Assembly (NCBI GenBank): GCA_016290875.1
Contig: JAEEVL010000016.1
Span: 1 to 64,000, forward strand
DNA from: Ruminococcus sp.
Lineage (GTDB): Bacteria; Bacillota; Clostridia; Oscillospirales; Ruminococcaceae
Length of the DNA: 64,000 nt
Direction: 5' to 3'
Position numbers and translations under genes: made by a program. How positions within the stretch are numbered: position 1 is the stretch's first letter; each line of letters opens with the position of its first letter. Under the pieces are notes generated by a model that had not been told where the DNA came from, did not search any database, and saw nothing but the letters and a program-made list of their open reading frames with translations. Positions 8,973 through 18,368 of the stretch are shown here, one piece after another.

Positions 8973-9311
8973 TCATGTGTTCTTGTCTACTTCGTGGAAC
9001 TTCTTGAGATTGCCGATCTTTTCATTGCGCTCGTCAAGTACCTTCTCAACATCAGACCACTCAAGTCCCTGATTTACACAGAGTACCATAACGTGATAGA
9101 GAAGATCGTTGATCTCGTTCATAAGCTCGTCGTTGTCACCGTTCTTCGCAGCGATAACTGTTTCTGTAGCTTCCTCACCGATCTTCTTGCAGATCTTGTC
9201 AACGCCTTTTTCGTAAAGATAGCAGGTGTATGATTTCTCGGGAGCATTTCCGGCATCGAACTGCTTCTTTCTCTCCTTTAATACTTCAAATATCTCGTGA
9301 TAAACGTTCAT
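8973..9311 (-). CDS. hisE: Phosphoribosyl-ATP pyrophosphohydrolase HisE
   Basis: A 112-residue all-alpha MazG-like enzyme for the second step of histidine synthesis, hydrolysing PR-ATP to PR-AMP and PPi. The metal-binding helix motif EEATETVIAAKN (about residues 41-52) and the segment NDLLYHVMVL match HisE. It is the last gene of the his operon and its start overlaps the hisI stop. Here HisE and HisI are separate proteins rather than the fused HisIE of many bacteria. Confidence 0.95.
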   Translation of the reverse strand: MNVYHEIFEVLKERKKQFDAGNAPEKSYTCYLYEKGVDKICKKIGEEATETVIAAKNGDNDELMNEINDLLYHVMVLCVNQGLEWSDVEKVLDERNEKIGNLKKFHEVDKNT

Positions 9312-9661
9312 TATTCATTACCCTCCGTGTTATATAATTCGTTGAAGAAACAACTGTAACTTCCAGTGTGACAGGCAACTCCGGTCTGCTCTACATTTAC
9401 AAGCAGTGTGTCATTATCGCAGTCGCCGTAAATCGATACTACCTTCTGAAGGTGTCCGCTCGTTGCGCCCTTGTTCCAGTATTCCTGGCGTGAACGGCTC
9501 CAGAACCATGTGTAGCCTGTTTCAAGAGTCTTTTTCAGACTCTCCTTGTTCATATATGCAAGCATAAGAACTGTCTTTGTATTGACCTCATAGCATATCG
9601 CCGGGATAAGCTCTCCCTTGACGAAGAACTTATCAAGGTCGTTCATATCTATCTTTATCAT
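9311..9661 (-). CDS. hisI: Phosphoribosyl-AMP cyclohydrolase HisI
   Basis: A 116-residue single-domain enzyme that opens the adenine ring of PR-AMP to give ProFAR. The family motifs are present: MLAYMNKES, the [18 protein letters not shown] segment, and the metal ligands in DCDNDTLLV and GVACHTG. It is translationally coupled to hisE by a one-base overlap and lies 18 bases after the deaminase-like gene. Confidence 0.96.
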   Translation of the reverse strand: MIKIDMNDLDKFFVKGELIPAICYEVNTKTVLMLAYMNKESLKKTLETGYTWFWSRSRQEYWNKGATSGHLQKVVSIYGDCDNDTLLVNVEQTGVACHTGSYSCFFNELYNTEGNE

Positions 9662-9679
9662 TATTTCTTGCCTTTCGTA

Positions 9680-10078
9680 TCAATAATCTATCCACCAGTT
9701 AGGTGTTATCTCGCCGAGAGTAGTCGTCTTTCCGGTCTTATAATTAAGCATTATCTTGATGTCCTTGTAGCTTGTCGGCATAAGCTGGACCATAAGCTCA
9801 CGGCAAGCTCCGCAGGGACCTGCATCACTGTCAAACGGTGCTATGCACAGGACTCTGTCTATCTCCTGTTCACCGTTCGTTATCATATTGAAGATAGCAT
9901 TTCTCTCAGCGCATATGCCAAGAGTTGAACAGGTGTCGATACACACGCCGGTATATATCTTACCGGACTTGCTCAGTACAGCTGCTGCAACTTCTCCGGC
10001 AGTCACATATTCTGAGATAGTGCGCGGATTCAGTACAGCCTTTGCCGCTTCGTACATTTCTTCCCATATCTTGTCCAT
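9680..10078 (-). CDS. Cytidine deaminase-like zinc enzyme inside the his operon
   Basis: A 132-residue member of the cytidine deaminase fold. The zinc site is CAERNAIFN (Cys plus catalytic Glu) and GPCGACRELM (two Cys), as in Cdd and blasticidin-S-deaminase-like proteins. The substrate may be cytidine or a related base or nucleoside and cannot be decided here. It sits only 3 bases after hisF and 18 before hisI, so it is fully embedded in the operon although it is not a known histidine enzyme. It may salvage nucleosides or act on a pathway by-product. Confidence 0.85.
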   Translation of the reverse strand: MDKIWEEMYEAAKAVLNPRTISEYVTAGEVAAAVLSKSGKIYTGVCIDTCSTLGICAERNAIFNMITNGEQEIDRVLCIAPFDSDAGPCGACRELMVQLMPTSYKDIKIMLNYKTGKTTTLGEITPNWWIDY

Positions 10079-10081
10079 AGC

Positions 10082-10837
10082 TTACCTCACTATTACGCCC
10101 TTGCCGCGGCAGTAATCCTTGACCTCGCCGACAGTGAGCTCCTTGAAGTGGAACAGCGAAGCCGCAAGTGCAGCAGTTGCTCCGGTCTTCTCAAAAACTT
10201 CATAGAAATCGTTTATCTTGCCTGCACCGCCGCTTGCGATAACTGGGATAGAACAGTTGTCACAGACAGCCTTCAGCATAGGTATATCGAAGCCTTCCTT
10301 GGTACCGTCAGCATCTATAGAGTTAAGACATATCTCGCCTGCACCGAGTTTCTCGATGGTGTGTACCCAGTCGATGAGGTCGATACCCATGTCTTTTCTG
10401 CCGCCGTTTATGTAGACTGTCCACTTGTTTTCAGCTATCTTCTTAGCGTCGATTCCGACACAGATGCACTGGCTTCCGAAGATATCAGCGCCGTCCTTGA
10501 TAAGCTGAGGATTCTGCACAGCCTGTGAGTTTACCGATACCTTATCAGCTCCGGCTCTCAGAGCGTCACGTATATCGTCAACGGTCTTGATACCGCCGCC
10601 TACTGTGAGCGGTACAAAAACTTTTTTCGCTGTGTCACGCACAACGTCAAGGAACACTCCTCTGCCCTCGAACGAAGCTGTTATATCGTAGAAAACCAGC
10701 TCGTCCGCGCCCTGCTTGTTGTACTCAGCTGCGCACTCAACGGGATCTCCGACATCGCGGACTCCCTCAAAATTAACGCCCTTTACGACCTTGCCGTTCC
10801 TTACATCAAGGCAAGGGATAATTCTTTTTGCAAGCAT
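10082..10837 (-). CDS. hisF: Imidazole glycerol phosphate synthase cyclase subunit HisF
   Basis: A 251-residue TIM barrel opening [19 protein letters not shown]. The catalytic aspartates lie in CLDV and in NSIDADGT, and the phosphate-binding loops are VGGGI and ASGGAG. With HisH it converts PRFAR and ammonia to IGP and AICAR. GGAGATG precedes the ATG. HisH lies upstream in the same operon with several unrelated genes between them. Confidence 0.97.
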   Translation of the reverse strand: MLAKRIIPCLDVRNGKVVKGVNFEGVRDVGDPVECAAEYNKQGADELVFYDITASFEGRGVFLDVVRDTAKKVFVPLTVGGGIKTVDDIRDALRAGADKVSVNSQAVQNPQLIKDGADIFGSQCICVGIDAKKIAENKWTVYINGGRKDMGIDLIDWVHTIEKLGAGEICLNSIDADGTKEGFDIPMLKAVCDNCSIPVIASGGAGKINDFYEVFEKTGATAALAASLFHFKELTVGEVKDYCRGKGVIVR

Positions 10838-10861
10838 TTATTTCATCTCCTTTTTGATTTG

Positions 10862-11401
10862 TTATCCTCCGAAATAAGCGGGTATTAAATACAGATAAGG
10901 CGCAGTCACTATCGCGAGCCATTTGGCAGCATAGCGTGCATTTTCCTCGCCTATCCCGGTATTTTTCGCAAGCATTCTTTTATTGAATACAAATATCAGC
11001 AATGCGGAGATCCCCACACCGACAGCCGAAATAATAATCGATAATGGATCGTGCCAGACATTCGACATCGACTCACCTGCCCACTTTGCTATTTTCAGAC
11101 CGGTATCATGGTTGCTGCCGTCTTTCATATATTCACCGACGACGGATGTTCCCATAAATACCGCAAGCATGAACAGTGCGCCGATGAAGTCGGAAAGAAA
11201 TCCGAAAATACATACCTTCACAGAATATTTCCTCACAAACGGCTTGCTGTCGGGGACTTTCCTGTCGAGACAGCGTTTCAGGATAAATCTGTCCAAGAGA
11301 TAATTTGCAGGTATGAGAAGAAGCCACCACCAACCCGGTATCCAGACCATTATCCACAGGGGAACTAACAGATTGAAAAGTCTTATTTCATTTTTCTTCA
11401 T
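10862..11401 (-). CDS. Hypothetical multi-pass membrane protein in the his operon
   Basis: A 179-residue hydrophobic protein with about five predicted membrane spans: a Trp-rich pair near residues 8-35, and further spans near 68-90, 120-140 and 155-178. A basic loop (LKRCLDRK) suggests the inside face. I recognise no family motif. It is in the his operon between a GNAT acetyltransferase and hisF, with gaps of about 40 and 25 bases. A transporter-accessory role is only a guess. Confidence 0.7.
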   Translation of the reverse strand: MKKNEIRLFNLLVPLWIMVWIPGWWWLLLIPANYLLDRFILKRCLDRKVPDSKPFVRKYSVKVCIFGFLSDFIGALFMLAVFMGTSVVGEYMKDGSNHDTGLKIAKWAGESMSNVWHDPLSIIISAVGVGISALLIFVFNKRMLAKNTGIGEENARYAAKWLAIVTAPYLYLIPAYFGG

Positions 11402-11443
11402 GGTTGATATCTCCGTTTTCTGTCATTCAGCGATACTGATACT

Positions 11444-11986
11444 TCAAACACTGTCGCCGCAGATACGGTCGTTTACCTTGACCATATGACACCTGTCCCA
11501 TATCTCATTTTCGTATCTGAACGCGCCCTCGTCAGTGCCGCAGTATGTGAAGCCGACGCTCTCATAGCACCGCTTCGCTCCGGCATTGACCGAAAGCACA
11601 CACAGCTTAACTCTGTCAGCACCGGTAAACTCAAAAGCATACTTCACCGCAAGCCGCAGCATTTCCCTGCCATAGCCTTTACCGCGCTGTGCAGGATCGA
11701 CCATTACGAATTTTAACATTCCATATTTGCTCTCCGCATTAACGGAATAACAAAAGAATCCTACCGGCTTGCCGTCCGTATCTGTTGCTATGAACGGAGC
11801 GTCTCCGCACCGCTGTGCAATATCATCAAGCAGCCTTGCAAAATCTTCACGTTCTATCGGGAACTTCGTCCTGCCGGCACACCACATAGCGTGTTCACGC
11901 GGCACGGTTATCCAGTTTTTGATTATTTCAAAGTCACGACTCGGATCATACGGTCTGATGCTGAGTATTTTCTCACTTTGAAGCAT
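11444..11986 (-). CDS. GNAT-family N-acetyltransferase
   Basis: A 180-residue protein with the GNAT acetyl-CoA loop QRGKGYGREML (about residue 100) and the following KRCYESVGF helix typical of RimJ/RimL-like members. The N-terminus (IRPYDPSRDFEIIKNW) is the usual first strand. The acceptor is unknown. Its start overlaps the hisA 3' end by 14 bp, so it is coupled to hisA translation. It has no known role in histidine synthesis. Confidence 0.85.
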   Translation of the reverse strand: MLQSEKILSIRPYDPSRDFEIIKNWITVPREHAMWCAGRTKFPIEREDFARLLDDIAQRCGDAPFIATDTDGKPVGFFCYSVNAESKYGMLKFVMVDPAQRGKGYGREMLRLAVKYAFEFTGADRVKLCVLSVNAGAKRCYESVGFTYCGTDEGAFRYENEIWDRCHMVKVNDRICGDSV

Positions 11987-12698
11987 ACTCTACTGCCTCT
12001 CTCAGATCGAGAGTGCCCTTATATATGGACTTTCCGCAGATAGTTCCGTAGAGTCCCATTTCCTTGCAGGCAACGATGTCATCCATTGTATGAACACCGC
12101 CTGAAGCTACGATATTCGCTCTGCCTTCAGTTGCGTCAGCAAGCTTTTTAAGCTGCTCACGGTTTACACCGGAGAGAGTTCCGTCCTTGGATATGTCTGT
12201 GAAGATGAAGTACTTCACGCCCGACTCTATCATCTTATTAGCAAGGTCGATATAGTGAACATCTGAGCTCTCGAGCCAGCCCTCAGTTGCTACCATTTCG
12301 TTCATAGCGTCTATCCCTACAACTATCTTTTCGCTGCCGAACTTCTCAACAGCTTCGCAGACGAGCTTAGGATTCTTGAGCGCTACTGAACCGAGTATCA
12401 CTCTTGCGATACCCATATCAAGGTATTCCTGAATTGTCTGTATGCTTCTGATACCGCCGCCGAGCTCGACCTTTAAGTTGGTCTTTTCAGCAACGTCTGT
12501 GTATATCTTTGTGTTGACAGGTCTGCCTTCCTTAGCACCGTCGAGGTCTACCATGTGTATCCACTCAGCTCCGGCAGCTTCAAAGCTCTTTGCAGTTTCA
12601 AGATAATCTGATGCTACCTTCTCAACTGTCGAAAAATCGCCCTTGAAAAGTCGGACGCAGTTTCCGTCCTTAATATCTATCGCAGGAAAAATCAGCAT
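11973..12698 (-). CDS. hisA: Phosphoribosylformimino-5-aminoimidazole carboxamide ribotide isomerase HisA
   Basis: A 241-residue TIM barrel beginning LIFPAIDIKDGNCVRL, with catalytic Asp in AIDI and in FTDISKDGTL, and phosphate loops LGGGIRS and ASGGV. It performs the Amadori rearrangement from ProFAR to PRFAR. The gene starts immediately at the stop of the flavodoxin-like gene and overlaps the following GNAT gene, a tightly packed arrangement. Confidence 0.97.
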   Translation of the reverse strand: MLIFPAIDIKDGNCVRLFKGDFSTVEKVASDYLETAKSFEAAGAEWIHMVDLDGAKEGRPVNTKIYTDVAEKTNLKVELGGGIRSIQTIQEYLDMGIARVILGSVALKNPKLVCEAVEKFGSEKIVVGIDAMNEMVATEGWLESSDVHYIDLANKMIESGVKYFIFTDISKDGTLSGVNREQLKKLADATEGRANIVASGGVHTMDDIVACKEMGLYGTICGKSIYKGTLDLREAVEYASK

Positions 12699-13234
12699 TA
12701 TTCTTCACCTTTATCCTTTATCATTTCAACAAGAGGTCCGATGTACTTTTTATCGGTCCAGTCACATTTCTTATCCTTTGCTTCAAAGAAAGGCTTCTCC
12801 CACGCTTTTATCTCGGAAGGATCTTTCTTTGAGAGCATTTTTACATACATCTTGCACATCGCCTTATCTGCGAAGTTCATACCGTTGAGATCCCACATTC
12901 CCTGATAGTAAAAGCAGGGTATGTCTGCGAGTTTATCCTTGAAGTTTCTCTTTCGTATAGACTCCACTATCTCTTCATCATACGGTGCGGCTCCGCAGCA
13001 GAAAACTGCTATCTTCTTGCCATTGAGCGCATCGATGTTCTTTTTGAGAAAGGCTATTCCGGCAATTGCAGAAGCGTAAACTCCTCCGCCAAGTATTATA
13101 GTATCGTACTTTGATACCTCTTTTATGTCAGCCTTTTTTGTCTCAACTATCCTGAAACCAGTCTCTTCGGCTATCCATTCAGCGTACTTTTTTGAAGCGC
13201 CGTACTTCGACTGGCAAAGTATTATTCCATTCAT
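12698..13234 (-). CDS. Flavodoxin-domain protein
   Basis: A 178-residue protein of the flavodoxin/HemG-like group. The FMN phosphate loop is CQSKYGASKKYAEW near the N-terminus, followed by the flavin-ring segments TIILGGGVYAS and VFCCGAAP. Related proteins carry low-potential electrons or act as FMN-dependent dehydrogenases. It sits between the tyrosine-phosphatase-like gene and hisA and shares one base with hisA. No histidine enzyme requires a flavodoxin, so the location is unexplained. Confidence 0.82.
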   Translation of the reverse strand: MNGIILCQSKYGASKKYAEWIAEETGFRIVETKKADIKEVSKYDTIILGGGVYASAIAGIAFLKKNIDALNGKKIAVFCCGAAPYDEEIVESIRKRNFKDKLADIPCFYYQGMWDLNGMNFADKAMCKMYVKMLSKKDPSEIKAWEKPFFEAKDKKCDWTDKKYIGPLVEMIKDKGEE

Positions 13235-13238
13235 TTGT

Positions 13239-13937
13239 TTACCTCATTACAAGTCTGTTCCTTATCATTGCTGCGTGTTCTGCAGTTAGTCCGATATACT
13301 CAAAATAGTTATCTGCATTCCCGAATCGCTGGGTGAAAAGGTCAATAAAACCATTCATGCTCTTTTCATTAGCCAGGCAGATATCCCTGTCTATCTCAGG
13401 ATGAGCTCCGAGAAAGGCTTCAAGCTTCTCTTTATTGTACTCGCGGCTCAGGATGTAATCATTGACTATCACTTCGCGTTCAGCACTACAGAGCATCAGT
13501 ATTACCGCCGCAGCTACTCCCGTTCTGTCCTTGCCGGCAGAACAGTGAAACAGCACACCGTTCTCTGATTCAGCGATAGTTTTCATAACATCAGGCATAT
13601 TCTTCGCAAGTGCTATGTCCATATAGGAATGCGGTACAGCTTCAAGCGTTTCCGGAACTCCGCTGCCCTCGGTTATATCAAAGTGATGATACTCAAAACC
13701 GTCAGTCTCGGAAAGCAAGTCCGGAACTCTCTGAACTTCCGAGTCTGTACGCATATCTATGATAGTTGTGATGCGGTTCGCAAGGAGCTTTTCAATGTCC
13801 TCTGCTGATGGACTAACCGGTACATCACTTCGCCAGAAAACGCAGTTTCTGGTAATCTCGCCGTCAGCTGTCCTTAAACCGCCGAGCTCACGGGTATTTG
13901 CTGTGCAGGCAAGCAGACTTTTGTATTTCATTATCAA
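13239..13937 (-). CDS. Protein-tyrosine-phosphatase family protein
   Basis: A 232-residue phosphatase with the P-loop HCSAGKDRTG (Cys-x5-Arg) and an N-terminal block RELGGLRT typical of the bacterial tyrosine phosphatase/LipA-like group. A TTG at 13937 lies 8 bases after AAAGG; an ATG two codons later (13931) is the alternative start. Substrates of this family include phosphotyrosine, phosphoinositides and small phosphate esters. No histidinol-phosphate phosphatase gene is recognisable in this his operon, which makes this gene a weak candidate, but the family is not known for that step. Confidence 0.85.
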   Translation of the reverse strand: MIMKYKSLLACTANTRELGGLRTADGEITRNCVFWRSDVPVSPSAEDIEKLLANRITTIIDMRTDSEVQRVPDLLSETDGFEYHHFDITEGSGVPETLEAVPHSYMDIALAKNMPDVMKTIAESENGVLFHCSAGKDRTGVAAAVILMLCSAEREVIVNDYILSREYNKEKLEAFLGAHPEIDRDICLANEKSMNGFIDLFTQRFGNADNYFEYIGLTAEHAAMIRNRLVMR

Positions 13938-13952
13938 GTATACGACCTTTCA

Positions 13953-14732
13953 TTACTTTAGCTTTGCAAGTATATCCGAATATGCCTTGTTCCAGTCATT
14001 CTGAGCATCATCTATGATAATACTTTCGATGTCAAGTTCACTAAGTATATTCACTTCGCGGCGCTGACGCTCTTCAAGAGCTGCTATATATCCGTCAAAC
14101 CCGCTAAGTCCAAGAGACTTGCCGTATTCACCATTACAGTGATAATCAATTACTGAATCAAGCCATTCCTTGCCGCGCTCAGTTATAGCTTTTTCCATAC
14201 TTGTGCGTATATCGCTGTTTCTGAGATAAACGACTGCCGGCGAAAAAGGCTTGATAATATCTGCAATCGCGGAAATGTATTCCGCTGATTTTTTCTCATC
14301 AAAGCCAAAGCGCATCATTGTCTCACACATCGGATTCTGAAGGAATACACAGTTGAATACCCAGCTTTCATCGGCGGAGTTCTGCACGAATTCACGCCAT
14401 TTGTCGAGCATTACAGGATATTCGGTGTCCCATGGCAGAAAGTCGTAGACCTTGTGCTGTAATAGTCTATCGAAGAGCTCTCCCGTGAAATCGCTGATCT
14501 TCACAATGTAGCCGCCGGACTTCTTTTCGGCAGCTGACAGCACAGCCTGACGCTCATTTTCGGTAAATTCACCAAGATCACTGTCAGTGAGATAAGCGTG
14601 GAATTCGTAGTCCGCAGGATGAGCACCACTCCCCTCGTCAACGAAGGTCATGCCAAGCTGCTCCGCTATATATCCGGCAGCTGTACTCTTTCCGGAAGAA
14701 GGAAGTCCTTCAACTATCACAAGTCTTCTCAC
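13953..14732 (-). CDS. P-loop NTPase, kinase-like, unknown substrate
   Basis: A 259-residue protein with an N-terminal Walker A (VEGLPSSGKSTAAGYIAEQLG) and the overall look of a small-molecule kinase or thymidylate-kinase-like P-loop protein. The HPADYEFH segment may form part of the acceptor site. It begins with GTG overlapping the hisH stop by 4 bp, so it is translationally coupled to hisH. I do not recognise the subfamily. Its position among his genes gives no known function. Confidence 0.75.
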   Translation of the reverse strand: MRRLVIVEGLPSSGKSTAAGYIAEQLGMTFVDEGSGAHPADYEFHAYLTDSDLGEFTENERQAVLSAAEKKSGGYIVKISDFTGELFDRLLQHKVYDFLPWDTEYPVMLDKWREFVQNSADESWVFNCVFLQNPMCETMMRFGFDEKKSAEYISAIADIIKPFSPAVVYLRNSDIRTSMEKAITERGKEWLDSVIDYHCNGEYGKSLGLSGFDGYIAALEERQRREVNILSELDIESIIIDDAQNDWNKAYSDILAKLK

Positions 14733-15334
14733 TTAATGAGTCCTCCGAAGCTCCTCAGTATCTTGAGGCCTGTCTCACCCGATTTCTCAGGGTGGAACTG
14801 TGCTCCGTATACATATTTTCCATTATATACAAGTGCCGGAACTCTTCCGCCGTATTCGCTGTATGCTGCGATGTTCTTATCGTCACATTCAGCCTTATAT
14901 GAATGCACGAAGTATACATATTCGTTATCGCCGATGTTTTCAAGAAGCGGACAGTCATTCAGCTTCTCAAGCTTGTTCCAGCCCATATGCGGAATGATAA
15001 GATCCGGTTCTTCCATTTTTCTTACAGCGCCCGGAATCAGTCCCAGACCGTCGCACTCTTCAAATTCGTAGCCCTTTTCAAATATGAGCTGCATACCAAG
15101 ACAGATGCCGAGAAAAGGCTTTTTATCAGCTTCTTCCTTGATAACGTCAACAAGCCCAGTAGCTCTGAGCTTCTGCATTGCTGCCGGGAACGCTCCAACA
15201 CCGGGAAGTATCACAGCATCAGCTTCACGGACAGACTTTTCATCAGAAACAAGTCTGCTTTCCAGTCCGAGATAGTCCATAGCATTCTTGACGCTGAAAA
15301 TATTACCTGCACCGTAGTCTATAATAGCTATCAT
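14729..15334 (-). CDS. hisH: Imidazole glycerol phosphate synthase glutaminase subunit HisH
   Basis: A 201-residue class I glutamine amidotransferase: IIDYGAGN start, nucleophile Cys in FLGICLGMQ, and the His-Glu pair in QFHPEKS. It feeds ammonia to HisF. The ATG at 15334 overlaps the hisB stop as TGATG and follows GGAG at 7 bases; a GTG one codon earlier is less well spaced. It is coupled to the P-loop gene downstream by GTGA. Confidence 0.97.
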   Translation of the reverse strand: MIAIIDYGAGNIFSVKNAMDYLGLESRLVSDEKSVREADAVILPGVGAFPAAMQKLRATGLVDVIKEEADKKPFLGICLGMQLIFEKGYEFEECDGLGLIPGAVRKMEEPDLIIPHMGWNKLEKLNDCPLLENIGDNEYVYFVHSYKAECDDKNIAAYSEYGGRVPALVYNGKYVYGAQFHPEKSGETGLKILRSFGGLIK

Positions 15335-15915
15335 CACAGAACTCCTTTCGTTGAGAGTGTTGCACCGTCTTCATTGAGTGTTACTGCTGTTTTAAGAGCG
15401 TGTGCAACAGCCTTGTAGACAGCCTCTGCCTTGTGGTGATCGTTGCTGCCGTAAAGCAGGTTGATGTGCAGAGTCATACCGGAATTGAATGCAAATGCAC
15501 GGAAGAATTCCTCAGTCATGCAGAGATCATAACCGCCGCAGGACTGATTGGTAAAGTCGCAGTTAAAAACTAAGAACGGTCTGTTGCTGAGATCGAGACT
15601 TGCCATTGCAAGTGATTCGTCCATTGGTATATAGGCTGTTCCGTAACGTACAATGCCCGACTTTGTGCCGAGCGCCTGTCCGAGTGCCTGTCCGAGAACT
15701 ATTCCGGTATCCTCGATCGTGTGGTGACAATCGACCTGAAGATCGCCTTTTACCTTTACAGTCATACTGATACCGCTGTGTACAGACAGCGCTGTGAGCA
15801 TATGGTCAAAGAAACCGATACCGGTATCAATATCAGCTATGCCTTTTCCGTCAAGCTCAACCATTACGTTTATCTGTGTCTCTTTTGTAGCACGTTCGAT
15901 AGTAGCTGTGCGCAT
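15334..15915 (-). CDS. hisB: Imidazoleglycerol-phosphate dehydratase HisB
   Basis: A 193-residue monofunctional IGP dehydratase. The paired metal-binding motifs are FFDHMLTALSVHS, DCHHTIEDTG and the C-terminal SNDHHKAEAVYKA. It lacks the N-terminal HAD phosphatase domain of enterobacterial HisB, so histidinol-phosphate dephosphorylation needs another enzyme. It lies 12 bases after hisC and overlaps hisH. Confidence 0.97.
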   Translation of the reverse strand: MRTATIERATKETQINVMVELDGKGIADIDTGIGFFDHMLTALSVHSGISMTVKVKGDLQVDCHHTIEDTGIVLGQALGQALGTKSGIVRYGTAYIPMDESLAMASLDLSNRPFLVFNCDFTNQSCGGYDLCMTEEFFRAFAFNSGMTLHINLLYGSNDHHKAEAVYKAVAHALKTAVTLNEDGATLSTKGVL

Positions 15916-15927
15916 ACTCTATCCTCC

Positions 15928-16986
15928 TTACCTGGTGAAATACTTCTCAAGTGCGGCTATAACAGCTGCGTTTTCCTTTTCGCTGCCTGCTGTTATTCTG
16001 AGATAGCCGCTGAATTTTCTTATAGCTATCGAGTTTTCAAGTAAGAACTCGTATATCTTCTGAAATTCGTCTGTCTTTATATAGACGAAATTGGTGCATG
16101 GTTCATATACCTTCTCAAAGCAGCTGTACTTTGCATCGAGCGCTTTGATGTCGCTGTAAAGGCTCTTTGTATTGGCAACGATAACGTCTCTGCAGGAAAG
16201 CAGATAGTCCTTCTCGGAAAGAATTTCCGAAACTATCGTCTGTGCAACTGTATCGTTGTTGTAAGGTGACTTTGCAGCTCTCATAGCGGTAGTTATTGTC
16301 TTGTTTGCAATTGCAAAGCCCATTCTTACAGCTGCCATTCCTATCGCCTTTGAACAGGTTTTGAGAATGATAAGGTTATCGTACTTATCAACTTCGTCAA
16401 GCAGAGACTGATCCCAGAAATCCATATATGCTTCATCAAGGATAACAAGTGTATCGCTGAGTGAAGTTATTATCTTTCTGACTGAGTCTCTGTCAAGTCC
16501 GAGTGAAGTCGGATTGCAGGGATTCGAGAAAACAAGTCCGTTCGCTTTCTTTTCGCGGCAGAAGCTTATCAGTTTATCGGGATCTATCGAAAGATCCTCC
16601 TCTTTCTGATAAGTCTCGACTTTAGTCTCATAAAGCTGTGCATAGAAACCATACATTGAGAAATCGTTTGATACATTAACGATAGTATTGCCGGCTTCAA
16701 AAAAACAGCTCGTTATAACACTGATGAGCTCATCAGAGCCGTTTCCGACTGTTATCAGCTCAGGCGAGATATTGTATAACTTTGCAAAAGCCTCTGTCGG
16801 TCTCTGAGCAAGGCAGTCAGGATAACGGTTAAAGTTTATATCTGCTATGCTGCGGCATATCTTTTCCTTTAACTCAGGCGAAAGATCGAAACAGCTCTCA
16901 TTTGCGTCAAGTCTTATATCATAATATCCTGTTATCGGATCATACGGCACAAGATTGACAAGCTTCTTATTAAGTTTATAACTCAT
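15928..16986 (-). CDS. hisC: Histidinol-phosphate aminotransferase HisC
   Basis: A 352-residue class I/II PLP aminotransferase. DGNGSDEL-type substrate segment VGNGSDELI, the SNPCNPTS motif, DEAYMDF, and the Schiff-base lysine in LKTCSKAIGMAAVRMGF are all present. It transfers the amino group from glutamate to imidazole acetol phosphate. A gap of about 66 bases separates it from hisD, the widest inside the operon core; it holds an imperfect hairpin at about 17012-17041 without a T-tract. Confidence 0.94.
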   Translation of the reverse strand: MSYKLNKKLVNLVPYDPITGYYDIRLDANESCFDLSPELKEKICRSIADINFNRYPDCLAQRPTEAFAKLYNISPELITVGNGSDELISVITSCFFEAGNTIVNVSNDFSMYGFYAQLYETKVETYQKEEDLSIDPDKLISFCREKKANGLVFSNPCNPTSLGLDRDSVRKIITSLSDTLVILDEAYMDFWDQSLLDEVDKYDNLIILKTCSKAIGMAAVRMGFAIANKTITTAMRAAKSPYNNDTVAQTIVSEILSEKDYLLSCRDVIVANTKSLYSDIKALDAKYSCFEKVYEPCTNFVYIKTDEFQKIYEFLLENSIAIRKFSGYLRITAGSEKENAAVIAALEKYFTR

Positions 16987-17052
16987 TTGTATATTTCCCT
17001 TCCGAAAACACCTTTAGGGCAGCTTTTTTTCAAGCCGCCCCATTGCGTCGTA

Positions 17053-18348
17053 TTAGTCTTCAAATCTTACCTTGATAGCATTTGCGTGTGCAGTAAGTCC
17101 TTCGCGCTCTGCTATGAGTACGATATCATCCTTTGCAGCGCGGAGAGCTTCCTCTGTGTAATAGGTGTAGCCAGTACGCTTAGTGAAGCTTGCTACTCCG
17201 AGAGGAGAGAAGAAACGTGCTGTTCCGCTTGTGGGAAGAACGTGGTTCGGACCTGCATAGTAGTCACCAAGCGGCTCGGAAGCATAATTTCCGAGGAAGA
17301 TAGAACCAGCGTTGTCAAGACTGCCAAGGAGCTCGAAAGGATCCTTCATAAGAACTTCGAGGTGCTCCGGAGCAATCTTGTTGGCAAGCTCTACGCACTT
17401 CTCACGGCTGTCAGCAATTATTATAGCACCGTAGTCCCTGAGCGACTTCTCGATGATCTCTTTTCTTGAGAGGTACTCCTTCTGACGGTCTACCTCCTTG
17501 ATAGTTGCATCAGCAAGCTCTTCGCTGGTAGTTACCATGATAGCAGATGCAAGCACATCGTGCTCTGCCTGTGACATAAGGTCTGCTGCTGCAAATTTGG
17601 GATCAGCTGTTTCGTCTGCGATAACAAGAATCTCGCTCGGACCGGCTATCATATCAATGTCAACTATGCCGTAAAGCAGCTTCTTTGCAGTTGCTACGTA
17701 GATGTTTCCGGGGCCAACTATCTTGTCGCACTTCGGTATCTCTTCTGTACCGTAAGCAAGTGCTGCGATAGCCTGTGCTCCGCCTGAGAGGAATACTCTG
17801 TCAACACCGCAGATAGCTGCTGCAACGAGTATGTCCTTGTTTGGAGTGCCGTCCTTGAGCGGAGGAGTTACCATTATTATCTCCTTTACTCCGGCTATCT
17901 TTGCAGGGATAGCATTCATAAGAACGCTTGACGGATAAGCTGCTGTACCGCCAGGAACATAAAGTCCGACTCTTGTGAGACCTCTTACCCTCTGTCCGAG
18001 GATAACACCGTTCTCCTTGGGAGCGATAAAGCTCTGCTGTACCTGTCTCTTGTGGAAATCTGCGATATTCTCCTGAGCGTTGAGAAGAGCATTAACGAAC
18101 TCCTCATCTGCTTCTGTGAGAGCGTCATTTATAACGTCTCTCGGTACTTCGTAATACTGCGGAAGATTTCCGTCAAACTTGAGAGTGTAGTTCTTTACAG
18201 CTTCGTCGCCGCCATTTCTGACAGTTTCGATTATCTCTGTAACTACCTCAGTTACCTTTTTATTTGTCTCGCCGCTTCTCTTTTCAAGATCTGCAAGGAA
18301 CTCTACTTCGTCCTTGCCGTTAGCGTATATCTTCTTAATTTCTGCCAT
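17053..18348 (-). CDS. hisD: Histidinol dehydrogenase HisD
   Basis: A 431-residue zinc enzyme that oxidises L-histidinol to L-histidine in two NAD-dependent steps. Present are YVPGGTAAYPSSVLM, the IAGPSEILVIAD signature, the zinc-binding SQAEHD segment and the catalytic EHLEV and GPNHVLPT motifs. Its length is normal for the family. It follows the small membrane-anchored protein gene by about 20 bases. Confidence 0.97.
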   Translation of the reverse strand: MAEIKKIYANGKDEVEFLADLEKRSGETNKKVTEVVTEIIETVRNGGDEAVKNYTLKFDGNLPQYYEVPRDVINDALTEADEEFVNALLNAQENIADFHKRQVQQSFIAPKENGVILGQRVRGLTRVGLYVPGGTAAYPSSVLMNAIPAKIAGVKEIIMVTPPLKDGTPNKDILVAAAICGVDRVFLSGGAQAIAALAYGTEEIPKCDKIVGPGNIYVATAKKLLYGIVDIDMIAGPSEILVIADETADPKFAAADLMSQAEHDVLASAIMVTTSEELADATIKEVDRQKEYLSRKEIIEKSLRDYGAIIIADSREKCVELANKIAPEHLEVLMKDPFELLGSLDNAGSIFLGNYASEPLGDYYAGPNHVLPTSGTARFFSPLGVASFTKRTGYTYYTEEALRAAKDDIVLIAEREGLTAHANAIKVRFED

Positions 18349-18368
18349 TGTTAAGTCCTCCGTGAGTT

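Noticed and set aside
17012..17041. Terminator between hisD and hisC
   Set aside because: The stem is interrupted and no T-tract follows, so it should not stop the his transcript.
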